Positions 44,192 to 51,447 of a DNA stretch of 64,000 nt are shown piece by piece. How positions within the stretch are numbered: the stretch's first letter is position 1; each line of letters begins with the position of its first letter. Origin of the DNA: JABDIY01 sp963751955 (GTDB taxonomy: Bacteria; Actinomycetota; Acidimicrobiia; Acidimicrobiales; SZUA-35). Where the stretch lies: positions 1-64,000 of the forward strand of contig CAVVWM010000002.1 in the NCBI GenBank assembly GCA_963751955.1, in the 5' to 3' direction. The translations under genes were made by a program, and so were the position numbers. Under the pieces are notes generated by a model that did no database searches, had not been told where the DNA came from, and saw only the letters and a list, made by a program, of their open reading frames with translations.

Positions 44192-44612
44192 CGTGCTGGT
44201 CCTCGGCTATGGGAGCGAAGTTCGCCGTGACGATGCGGTAGGCCGGCGAGTTGCCGAAGCAATTGAACACCGGAAACGCGAAGGGGTCGTGGTGCGGTCC
44301 GTTACCCAGCTCCTTCCCGAACTGACCGGAGAGATCGCGGGGGCCTCACGAGTCATCTTCGTAGACGCCACAGTCGGGAGCGGAGAGGTCTCCTCGGAAC
44401 CCGTTGTCCCGACGAGCAACCCGGTTCACTCCCACATCGGATCACCAGGGGAACTGTTGGGGCTGATGGCATTGTTGGAGCTCGACCCGCCACCGGCGTT
44501 CCTGGTCTCGGTCCCTGCATTCGACGTGTCAGTTGGCGAAGATCTGACCAAACGAGGGGCCGCAGCGGTGCAGACCGCGATCGTCGAAGTCGAGCGGCTC
44601 ATCGCCACTTGA
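44184..44612 (+). CDS. Hydrogenase maturation protease (HoxW-like)
   Basis: GTG 44184 (MGDVLVLGYGSEVRRDDAVG) overlaps the end of hoxH; ATG 44157 is an alternative start. The 142-residue peptidase M52 family enzyme has the nickel-sensing residues in GYGSEVRRDDAVG (Glu/Asp), FVDATVGSG (Asp) and the His in NPVHSHIGSPGELL. It removes the HoxH C-terminal extension once nickel is inserted. It is the last gene of the hox operon. Confidence 0.9.
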   Translation: MGDVLVLGYGSEVRRDDAVGRRVAEAIEHRKREGVVVRSVTQLLPELTGEIAGASRVIFVDATVGSGEVSSEPVVPTSNPVHSHIGSPGELLGLMALLELDPPPAFLVSVPAFDVSVGEDLTKRGAAAVQTAIVEVERLIAT

Positions 44613-44751
44613 ACCTAATCCAATCCATGTGTTTGCCCTTGCTGAGCAATAGGACGGGCTGGGCGGGTTATTCTCGAACCCAGGGCAAAGGATGCCCAGG
44701 ATTCCCTCAATGATCCGGACCACCCAGCCCGAGACGACGAGAAGGCAACGC

Positions 44752-45450
44752 ATGACATCCACATACAGTGGCCCTTCACCCAATGAGCCCTTCGAAACCG
44801 TCAGTGAACACTTTCGGTACATCCATAGTCCAGACGACGATCTGCGGTATCGCGCTGTATCCCACCTGGAGGACTACCTCGCCGAAGTTTTGGGATCGGT
44901 CGCCGATGCGATCGCCGGTTCAGCAGTCGTTGCGGCCTTGCTCGAACCTCATGATGTCATTCGCGAGAAACTGCTCTCCTTCATTTGCGCGCTCGACAGC
45001 AAACACCGGATCGTGCGGCCCGTCATGGATGAACTGCTTCATGGACTGGAAGGCAGGGACCTCTCCGAAGAAGAACTGTCTGCAATCGAGTCGATCGCAC
45101 GAAACTTCGATGCGGACGAACACGAATTCGACGAGAAATACGCCGACTCGTTCGAGCTGAATCCGCTCACCCACGAGTTCATGCCCGATCCGGGCAGACC
45201 TCCCGACGACCTCACCAAACATCTTCGGAACCTCCAGAGTGACGACCCGGCCGTACAGTTCACCGCCGCCTACCACCTGCCAGCCCGTTTCGAGGAGTAC
45301 CAGAGCCTCCCGGTCTCAGTAGCGGGGTGTGTCGTAGTCGCTCGACTGTTCGAGACTCACTCACTGGTGGCCGAAGCCCAGTACAACGCACTGCACGAGC
45401 TCGCTGAACTCACCGACATCCCCGAAGAGGTCATGCGACCGATTTCCTGA
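44752..45450 (+). CDS. HEAT-like hypothetical protein
   Basis: ATG 44752 (MTSTYSGPSPNEPFETVSEHFRY) gives 232 residues. Two similar helical-hairpin segments, SPDDDLRYRAVSHLEDYLAEVLGSVADAI and SDDPAVQFTAAYHLPARFEEYQSLPVSVAG, look like HEAT repeats, with an acidic stretch between (FDADEHEFDEKYADSFE). It lies 139 nt after the hydrogenase protease gene with its own ribosome site. A link to hydrogenase assembly is possible but unsupported. Function unknown. Confidence 0.65.
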   Translation: MTSTYSGPSPNEPFETVSEHFRYIHSPDDDLRYRAVSHLEDYLAEVLGSVADAIAGSAVVAALLEPHDVIREKLLSFICALDSKHRIVRPVMDELLHGLEGRDLSEEELSAIESIARNFDADEHEFDEKYADSFELNPLTHEFMPDPGRPPDDLTKHLRNLQSDDPAVQFTAAYHLPARFEEYQSLPVSVAGCVVVARLFETHSLVAEAQYNALHELAELTDIPEEVMRPIS

Positions 45451-45562
45451 AATCCCGTTCAGGCACCACATTCGCCGGTTCTGCCGTTCGGGGAGCACAC
45501 GGCATGTGGTTCAGCAACGGGAGAAGGGGGTTATGTGGTGCCGGAACGGAGTTTGGCGATGG

Positions 45563-46213
45563 TCACGCCAATCCGATCAGAGTGACGCCGTCACCGATGG
45601 GAACCGTGACGTTGGTGGTCCGGGCATCCGCGGCCACATGGTCGTTGAACGCCCGAAGGGCGATCGTGTCGCTCTCCTGGTCTGATTCGTCGATCACGGC
45701 CCCACTCCACATGGTGTTGTCGACCGCAATCAAGCCGTGAGGGCTGAGCCGGGGAACCAGTTCATCGTAGTAACCGGCATACCCGCCCTTGTCAGCATCA
45801 ACGACGGCGAAGTCCACCGACGGTTCGGTTGGAAGCGACCTGAGCGTTTCGATCGCTGGTCCGATTCTGAGTTCGATCCGATCATCTATTCCCGCTGCGG
45901 CCCAATGGCGCCGAGCGATCGATGTCCACTCCTCGCTCACATCGCAGCACACCATCCGGGCGCCGGGTTGAAGAACCCGCGCCACGGTGAGAGACGAGTA
46001 GCCGGTGAAGGTTCCCACCTCCACCACGAACATCGGTCGCGCCGCGGCGACGATGAGTTGCAGCATCACCGCAGACTCGTGGTTGAACCGCATGCCCCAG
46101 TGCTCGAGCTGCTCGGTTTCGGTTCGCAACGCTTCCTGTGCTGGGTCTGGTGGGGTGTTGTGGGCGTCGAGATACTCAGCCATCGCCTCGGGGAGCGAAA
46201 AAGGTTTGCTCAT
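45563..46213 (-). CDS. Class I SAM-dependent O-methyltransferase (CCoAOMT/COMT-like)
   Basis: 216 residues. The SAM motif is VVEVGTFTGYSSLTVA, followed by MVCCDVSEEW, a divalent-metal Asp in DFAVVDADKGGYAGYYDE and VDNTMWSGAV. The helical N-terminus LRTETEQLEHWGMRFNHESAVMLQLI fits cation-dependent O-methyltransferases acting on catechol-like groups. The substrate is unknown. It has its own promoter region containing a 19-bp tandem repeat. Confidence 0.9.
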   Translation of the reverse strand: MSKPFSLPEAMAEYLDAHNTPPDPAQEALRTETEQLEHWGMRFNHESAVMLQLIVAAARPMFVVEVGTFTGYSSLTVARVLQPGARMVCCDVSEEWTSIARRHWAAAGIDDRIELRIGPAIETLRSLPTEPSVDFAVVDADKGGYAGYYDELVPRLSPHGLIAVDNTMWSGAVIDESDQESDTIALRAFNDHVAADARTTNVTVPIGDGVTLIGLA

Positions 46214-46225
46214 GCGGTGATCCTA

Positions 46226-46263
46226 AACAACGGTGTCAGACTTCAACAACGGTGTCAGACTTC
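46226..46263. repeat. 19-bp perfect tandem duplication upstream of the O-methyltransferase
   Basis: AACAACGGTGTCAGACTTC occurs twice back-to-back (46226-46244, 46245-46263), starting 13 bp upstream of the O-methyltransferase start. It overlaps the expected core promoter or leader, so the copy number could affect expression. Each unit holds GGTGTCAGAC. Confidence 0.85.
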
Positions 46264-46309
46264 GAGTTGGAAGGTGGATCAGACCACCGTGATCAGGCGA
46301 TGGAGAAGA

Positions 46310-47230
46310 TCAGGATTGGCTGAGAGGCTTGGTCGGCGCTGGCTGAAGCTGGTCCGGGGTCGAGTCGGCACCGATTCGATCCAAATGAGCCAGGATGCCG
46401 GGAGCGCCGAGCAAAGCCGGAAGGGTCCATGCGATTACGTAGCGGAAGAGTTGTCCGTCGAAGGTCTGCGCGGTCATGTTCACAAGGATCGATGGCATCC
46501 AGCCGGCGGCGAATCCGACGGCGAGACGCACCGAGGCGCTGTGATCGCGTTGTGCGTGAAGGCCATAGATCTGATCACGGGTCATTCCGTGGTCATCGTC
46601 TTGACCTTCGGCCACGATGAGTCCGATTCTAGGTGTCAGGCCGAGCGCCAAGAGCATGAAGCCGAGCATCCACAGCTGCTGAGTTCCAACCTCGGGACGG
46701 CCGGCGATGAGTTCCATCGTCGGGTAGGTGATCAGCGCAGTGGCCACGATGTTCGACCACTGACTGATTCGTTTGGCGTGCACGTGGGCACCGAAACGAT
46801 CACCGATCAGGGAACCAACCAGACCACCCAGGACAATCGAGCCAAACAGGACAATCATGGCGGTGGAGTCCAGGAGACCCCTCAGCTCACCGTAGGTTCG
46901 GATCTCGATGGATTGCCACACGAGCCGACCCGTGGCCACGCCGACGAAGGCTCCGAACAGGACGGCTGCGACGGCCAGGAACGATGCCGGACGACGCGAA
47001 CCGGTGACGGTAGCGATCGAGCTCACTGCAACTGTGGTTCCTACAGGTAGGCACAAGAAAACAAACAATGGTCGCCAGATGTCGGAACGGCTTGCTGTCG
47101 CGTCGGCCAAGACTATTCCCAGGTCGTTGCCGATGACTATCGTTCCAAATCCGGCGAGCACGGCGGTCACGAAAGCCAGCCCGGCGACGGCAGTCGGGCG
47201 AATCCTTGGTTTGTGGCGCTCTTGCTCCAT
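46310..47230 (-). CDS. Polytopic membrane protein, unknown
   Basis: Start ATG 47230 (MEQERHKPRIRPTAVAG); the longer frame to 47491 is Ser/Thr/Arg-rich and antisense to another gene. The 306-residue protein has about eight hydrophobic helices (AGLAFVTAVLAGFGTIVIG, PLFVFLCLPVGTTVAVSSI, FLAVAAVLFGAFVGVATG, IVLFGSIVLGGLVGSLIG and others) separated by short charged loops. No transport or enzyme motif is visible. Function unknown. Confidence 0.65.
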   Translation of the reverse strand: MEQERHKPRIRPTAVAGLAFVTAVLAGFGTIVIGNDLGIVLADATASRSDIWRPLFVFLCLPVGTTVAVSSIATVTGSRRPASFLAVAAVLFGAFVGVATGRLVWQSIEIRTYGELRGLLDSTAMIVLFGSIVLGGLVGSLIGDRFGAHVHAKRISQWSNIVATALITYPTMELIAGRPEVGTQQLWMLGFMLLALGLTPRIGLIVAEGQDDDHGMTRDQIYGLHAQRDHSASVRLAVGFAAGWMPSILVNMTAQTFDGQLFRYVIAWTLPALLGAPGILAHLDRIGADSTPDQLQPAPTKPLSQS

Positions 47231-47297
47231 GAACAATTGATCGTCACGCCCTCTGACGAGCTTTAGTTTCACTCTCGCCTGCAAGGCTGAGGAATTG

Positions 47298-47531
47298 TCA
47301 GGCCGGCATTTCGATGAGTTGCTCGAACTGAACCCCGATGAGGTCGTTGTCTCCACCCGTGATCGTGACGTAGCTGGTCTCGTCAACAAGCTGGAGGTCC
47401 CCGTTGAAGAGAGCGTTGATCTCGGCCACCTGGTACCAGCCCTTTTCGGCGTCGGGATTGCGGTTGACGATGTCACCAACTTGGCAATCAACGATCCGGA
47501 CCTTGGCGGTCTTGATTATCCGTCGCTGCAC
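47298..47531 (-). CDS. Small hypothetical protein, beta-rich
   Basis: GTG 47531 lies 7 nt after a TAGGAGG site. The 77-residue product (MQRRIIKTAKVRIVDCQVGDIVNRNP...WYQVAEINALFNGDLQLVDE...YVTITGG...LIGVQFEQLIEMPA) reads as a small SH3-like or beta-barrel domain. No family is recognised. The strong ribosome site supports expression. Confidence 0.6.
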   Translation of the reverse strand: MQRRIIKTAKVRIVDCQVGDIVNRNPDAEKGWYQVAEINALFNGDLQLVDETSYVTITGGDNDLIGVQFEQLIEMPA

Positions 47532-47669
47532 TAAGGGCCTCCTACAAGAACCGGCACCCACAGGGGACGCCTGCTGGTTCTATCGGCTGGTCTTCAGGCG
47601 TGGTTAACCCCTGTTCGACCAAGAACACACGTTCAGAACATTGTCACACCCCTTCGCCATGATGAATCC

Positions 47670-48002
47670 ATGACCTTCACCTACGTTCCCGCGATCGATC
47701 TACGCCACGAGGCCACAATCTTCTCCGTCACCCTCTCATCGGGACGCACGATCGATGTCACCGACGCCGATACCTACCAACCCGAAGGGCCCCTCACCAC
47801 GTTCTTTGTCACTGGCTCCTCCAGCCCCACGATCGACGTGTGGAGCGAGCGTGTGGCAAGCTTCCGAACTGTGGACATCGTGTCGATCCACCAATGCACG
47901 CCGGACCATCCTCTTCATCCTTCCGCTCAGAATCTGGACCCCACCCCAGCCACCGAGTCCGGACACAACGAGCGCCCGCTCCTCAGCGTCGTCCCCGCAT
48001 GA
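47670..48002 (+). CDS. Small hypothetical protein
   Basis: 110 residues from ATG 47670 (MTFTYVPAIDLRHEATIFSVTLSSGRTIDVTDADTYQPEGPLTTFFVTG). A beta-rich N-terminal ~75 residues resembles small PH-like or WW-like modules; the Pro/Ser/His-rich tail looks disordered. It is divergent from the small gene at 47298-47531. Function unknown. Confidence 0.5.
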   Translation: MTFTYVPAIDLRHEATIFSVTLSSGRTIDVTDADTYQPEGPLTTFFVTGSSSPTIDVWSERVASFRTVDIVSIHQCTPDHPLHPSAQNLDPTPATESGHNERPLLSVVPA

Positions 48003-48019
48003 ACTGGATCAGGAATCGA

Positions 48020-48409
48020 TCACCTGGGTGTGAAGGCAACCGCATGCCGCGGTTCATAGAGCATTATCGGATCGGCACCGGGAACCTCCAGCATCGTGAC
48101 AAGCCCGTAGCCTTCGTCTACGACTCCGGTGCCGAACGCCGCTCCCTTGGCCTCCAGCTGGGTACGGGTCGAGGTGATGTCGTCGCACATCAGCGCAACC
48201 TGATGATGCCGCGGCGAAACGTGTTCCTGCCCTTCCCGTGTTGAACGTGTCGGGTGTGCAGCCATCTCGCTCGGCCCGCTGTCGAAGATGAGCCATCCGT
48301 CGCCGGGTGGGCCGCCGTCAACCGCGGGCCAACCAAACACGTCACGCAGGAAGGCTCGAGTCGCCTGTGCATCGTCTGAATAGATGATGGTGTGAAGCGC
48401 TGTGATCAT
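48020..48409 (-). CDS. VOC (glyoxalase/bleomycin-resistance fold) family protein
   Basis: 129 residues with two beta-alpha-beta-beta-beta modules: ITALHTIIYSDDAQATRAFLRDVFGWPAVDGG and HHQVALMCDDITSTRTQLEAKGAAFGTGVVDEGYGLVTMLEVPGADPIMLYEPRH. His6, His68 or 69 and the Glu of LYEPRH could bind a metal. The substrate cannot be assigned. Confidence 0.85.
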   Translation of the reverse strand: MITALHTIIYSDDAQATRAFLRDVFGWPAVDGGPPGDGWLIFDSGPSEMAAHPTRSTREGQEHVSPRHHQVALMCDDITSTRTQLEAKGAAFGTGVVDEGYGLVTMLEVPGADPIMLYEPRHAVAFTPR

Positions 48410-48591
48410 CTCCCAACGCTAGGCGGTGCTCTCGGACCGAGCCACAACACGTGCCGGCTTGGGGCCGGCGCTCGAGGTTTTAGGAGTAAACACCGCTTGC
48501 AAAATTTCAGAGGACAATCGAGAGATTCAGGCGCAAGATGATTTCAGGTGGCCCAAATCGGTTCCGCCAGACATCCAAGAGGGGGCATGTC

Positions 48592-49863
48592 ATGAGTTAC
48601 AGAAGAATTGGACTGCGCCGCATCCTGGGCGTTGTTGCAGTAGTCGCATCACTACTGCTTATCGCTGGGGGTGCTACTGCGCCTGTCAACGCCGACGAAC
48701 ATCTCGCAACGATCGAGGTAGTCGTGCCGGGTGGGCTGAACAACCCGCGAGGTATCGCCATCGGTCCTCACGGCTCTCTATTCGTTGCTGAATCCGGCAG
48801 AGGCGGATCCCAGGCCGTCACCGATGCCGACGGCTTCACCCGTTGCTTTGGTCAGACCGGGGCCGTGGCCCGCATCCGGGCAGGAAACGTCGAGCGCATC
48901 GCGTCGTTTGCGTCCTACGCCGATGCCGCAGACCCCGATGGGCCCGGACCGGCGCCGGGCTCATGTGACGGGGCCGATGCGGGCATCGCTGCGGTTGGGC
49001 CTGCGGGGCTCGATATCGACTCCCATGGACGAATCGGTGTCACTGTCGGGCTTGGCGGGGATGTTGCGTTCCGCTCCTCGCTCCCGGCAACCGCCGCCGC
49101 CCACATGGGGACGTTGGCCCGAATCGAACGTGATGGCTCAACCACGGTTCTCAGTGACCTAACAGCGTACGAAGAAACCAATGATCCGGACCGAAGAGGT
49201 GCGGACGCCAACCCATATGGCCTCACCGCTACCAGCTATCAACGCTGGATAGCGGTCGACGCCGGAGGCAACGCGATTTTGGAAATCGCGGCTTCGGGAG
49301 TCATCCGGCGGTATGTGTCCAGCTACCCGCTTCTGGCTCCCGCCCCATTCAGTCCACCATCTTGTTTCGCCGATCTACCTCCTGAGGTTCAGGCGAATTT
49401 CCCACCTACCGGTGCCATGATTCCTGCCGATCCGGTGCCGACCTCTGTGGCTGTGGGTCCTGACGGCGCGTATTACGTGGGGCTGCTCGCAGGTTTCCCG
49501 TTCGTGCCCGGGACTGCAGCGGTGTATCGCGTCGATCCCGCCAGCGGCCGGTTCGACCCCTATGTCACGGGGCTGACCCACGTGATCGATGTCGAGTTCG
49601 CACCGGACGGGTCGTTGTACATCCTGCAACTCACCAATGGTGGCCTACTGGAGGCGGAGGTGTGCGATGAACCCGCGCCAGGCTCGCTTTTGCGGTACGC
49701 CAACGGGGTGACGTCAGTCCTGGCCGATGATCTGATGATTCCGGGCGGTCTTGCCGTGGATTCCTACGGATCAGCGTACGTTACGACCTTCAGCGTCGTG
49801 CCGGGAGCGGGCGGTGTGGTCAAGATCACCCCGACTCTTCAACAGGGCGACGGCTGGGGCTGA
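48592..49863 (+). CDS. Secreted ScyD/ScyE-family beta-propeller protein
   Basis: ATG 48592 follows an AAGAGGGGG site. A signal peptide (RRILGVVAVVASLLLIAGGATAPVNA) precedes NHL-like repeats: GLNNPRGIAIGPHGSLFVAESGRGG, GPAGLDIDSHGRIGVTVG, PTSVAVGPDGAYYVGLLAG, VIDVEFAPDGSLYILQL and IPGGLAVDSYGSAYVTTF. The 423-residue product matches the ScyD/ScyE family, named from scytonemin clusters but common in actinobacteria as uncharacterised exported proteins. The gene stands alone. Confidence 0.85.
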   Translation: MSYRRIGLRRILGVVAVVASLLLIAGGATAPVNADEHLATIEVVVPGGLNNPRGIAIGPHGSLFVAESGRGGSQAVTDADGFTRCFGQTGAVARIRAGNVERIASFASYADAADPDGPGPAPGSCDGADAGIAAVGPAGLDIDSHGRIGVTVGLGGDVAFRSSLPATAAAHMGTLARIERDGSTTVLSDLTAYEETNDPDRRGADANPYGLTATSYQRWIAVDAGGNAILEIAASGVIRRYVSSYPLLAPAPFSPPSCFADLPPEVQANFPPTGAMIPADPVPTSVAVGPDGAYYVGLLAGFPFVPGTAAVYRVDPASGRFDPYVTGLTHVIDVEFAPDGSLYILQLTNGGLLEAEVCDEPAPGSLLRYANGVTSVLADDLMIPGGLAVDSYGSAYVTTFSVVPGAGGVVKITPTLQQGDGWG

Positions 49864-49920
49864 CATCCAGCGCCCGCAGCCCCGGGCCTGGTTCTTGACA
49901 TGCCAGGTCCGGCCTAGGGG

Positions 49921-50275
49921 TTACCAGCGCGATCGGCTGGGATCTTGGACCTCTGATGCCGCTACGCCATTGGGATCGGGTGCTGCTTCCTCTCGAAGGA
50001 TCTCCAGAAGCTCCACGATCTGTCCCATCACATGATCAGAGAGCTGGCGAACTTGGGATGAGCCAACCTTTTCGCCGCTGGCCATCGCCCGCACGTCGAT
50101 CGGTTCGCCTACAGCCACCAGCACCTTGGGGCCTAACACGACGTTGATGAGAAGCGACCGGGTAGTCCGCCTCTCGGGGAAGATCGCCACCGCCTCCCCC
50201 ACGGCCAGCGCTTGGGCAGCTGGGTCCAGAGCCGAAGCTGCCGAGGCTGTTCCCCGCTCGACCCGAATGAATACC
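49921..50275 (-). pseudogene. PlsC-like acyltransferase remnant
   Basis: The open frame reads VFIRVERGTASAASALDPAAQALAVGEAVAIFPE, then RRTTRSLLINVVLGPKVLVAVGEPIDVRAMASGEKV. The first part matches the middle and the FPEGTR motif region of 1-acylglycerol-3-phosphate acyltransferases, and the second part their C-terminal G-P-x-V-x-V-x-x-G-E-P-I segment. About 50 residues between them and the whole HX4D-containing N-terminus are missing, and a stop lies upstream. It cannot be active. Confidence 0.55.
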
Positions 50276-50403
50276 AGGGGTCAGGGCTCCTGAAAAGACG
50301 CTTGAGGAGTACATGCATGCCACAGACCTGGGGGCGTTTCGCCTTACCGCTGGATCCGTCCGGCCCATTCAGACCAACACGGGATCTCACCTACCGTGGC
50401 TGT

Positions 50404-50742
50404 ATGAGGCTACGGACTGAGGAACGACAAGCAACGACCACGGTTCCGGTTGACACGGCACGGCGATTTTTGACCGACCTCAACTCCGCCGGTGGAAGCC
50501 TGAACAGCGAGGTGGCGCTGCGCCTACGAGGCCAAATTTCAGTTGCCGAAATCACCGGCGTCAACGAAATCGACGTGGAAGCGGCCGTGGTTCAAGCGCT
50601 GGTCCAGTGCGGTCCCAAATCGACCCCCAACATCCCGTTGCCGACGCATAGAGAACCGGCCCAGGCCCAAATCCTGGCCGTGGAAGCTGAGGTCGACGAT
50701 TCCATCGACTACCTCGTCGATATGGTCATCGACCTTCGCTAG
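50404..50742 (+). CDS. Small hypothetical protein
   Basis: 112 residues from ATG 50404 (MRLRTEERQATTTVPVDTARRFLTDLNSAGGSLNSEVALRLRGQISVAEITGVNEIDVEAAVVQALVQCG). It looks like a compact helical protein with an acidic C-terminus (AVEAEVDDSIDYLVDMVIDLR). Its end overlaps the converging msrA gene by 17 nt. No family is recognised. Confidence 0.45.
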   Translation: MRLRTEERQATTTVPVDTARRFLTDLNSAGGSLNSEVALRLRGQISVAEITGVNEIDVEAAVVQALVQCGPKSTPNIPLPTHREPAQAQILAVEAEVDDSIDYLVDMVIDLR

Positions 50743-51391
50743 TAGAGACCTCCGCCGCATACCCCACCTGGCAGAATCCATGGTTGCAGTAGCCACCGGG
50801 GTTCTTTGCCAGATACTGCTGGTGGTATTCCTCGGCGTAGTAGTAGGTGCCGGCCATCGCGATCTCGGTGCTGATCTCGCCAAACCCGGCATCGTGCAAA
50901 GCCCCTTGATAGGCCTCCCTGCTGGTGTGGGCCGCTGCCAATTGCTCCTGTGAGTTGGCATAGATTGCCGAGCGGTACTGAGTGCCAACATCATTGCCTT
51001 GACGATTCGGGGTCGTTGCGTCGTGATTCTCCCAGAAGATCTTGAACAACGTTTCGAGCTGTACGACGGATGGATCGAACACCACCATGACAGCTTCGGT
51101 GTGGCCCGTCTGGCCGGTACATGTCTCCTGGTATGTGGGATTGGGTGTCGAGCCACCGCTGTAGCCGACCGAGGTCGAGTAGACGCCCGGGGTCTGCCAG
51201 AAGAACCGTTCTGCCCCCCAGAAACACCCCATCGCCACAATCAGGGTATCCATACCAGCGGGCCAAGGACCCGTCATCGGATTGCCGTTGACGTAGTGCG
51301 CCTCGGGCACGTGCATCGGTTCGCTCCGCCCAGGAAGCGCATCGGATGCAGGCGGTATTTGCAGCTCAGAAGGATCTTTGCGGAAGAACAT
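50726..51391 (-). CDS. msrA: Peptide-methionine (S)-S-oxide reductase MsrA
   Basis: 221 residues. The catalytic Cys is in MGCFWGAERFFW, followed by GVYSTSVGYSGGSTPNPTYQETCTGQTGHTEAV and GTQYRSAIYAN, all MsrA signatures. The resolving cysteines are near the C-terminus (GGYCNHGFCQVGY). It repairs methionine-S-sulfoxide in proteins. A ~45-residue N-terminal extension precedes the core, as in many actinobacterial MsrA. Confidence 0.96.
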   Translation of the reverse strand: MFFRKDPSELQIPPASDALPGRSEPMHVPEAHYVNGNPMTGPWPAGMDTLIVAMGCFWGAERFFWQTPGVYSTSVGYSGGSTPNPTYQETCTGQTGHTEAVMVVFDPSVVQLETLFKIFWENHDATTPNRQGNDVGTQYRSAIYANSQEQLAAAHTSREAYQGALHDAGFGEISTEIAMAGTYYYAEEYHQQYLAKNPGGYCNHGFCQVGYAAEVSTSEGR

Positions 51392-51447
51392 GGTGCCTAT
51401 AACCTAGAACACACCCTCGATGTTCCAGCCAATCGCGACCGCGGAGG

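Noticed and set aside
44661..44690. GGGTTATTCTCGAACCC inverted repeat as hox operon terminator
   Set aside because: The stem is only 5 bp with a long loop and no U run, so I do not list it as a feature.
47231..47491. Upstream extension of the polytopic membrane protein
   Set aside because: The extension is Ser/Thr/Arg-rich, antisense to the small gene at 47298-47531, and lacks a ribosome site. ATG 47230 is natural.
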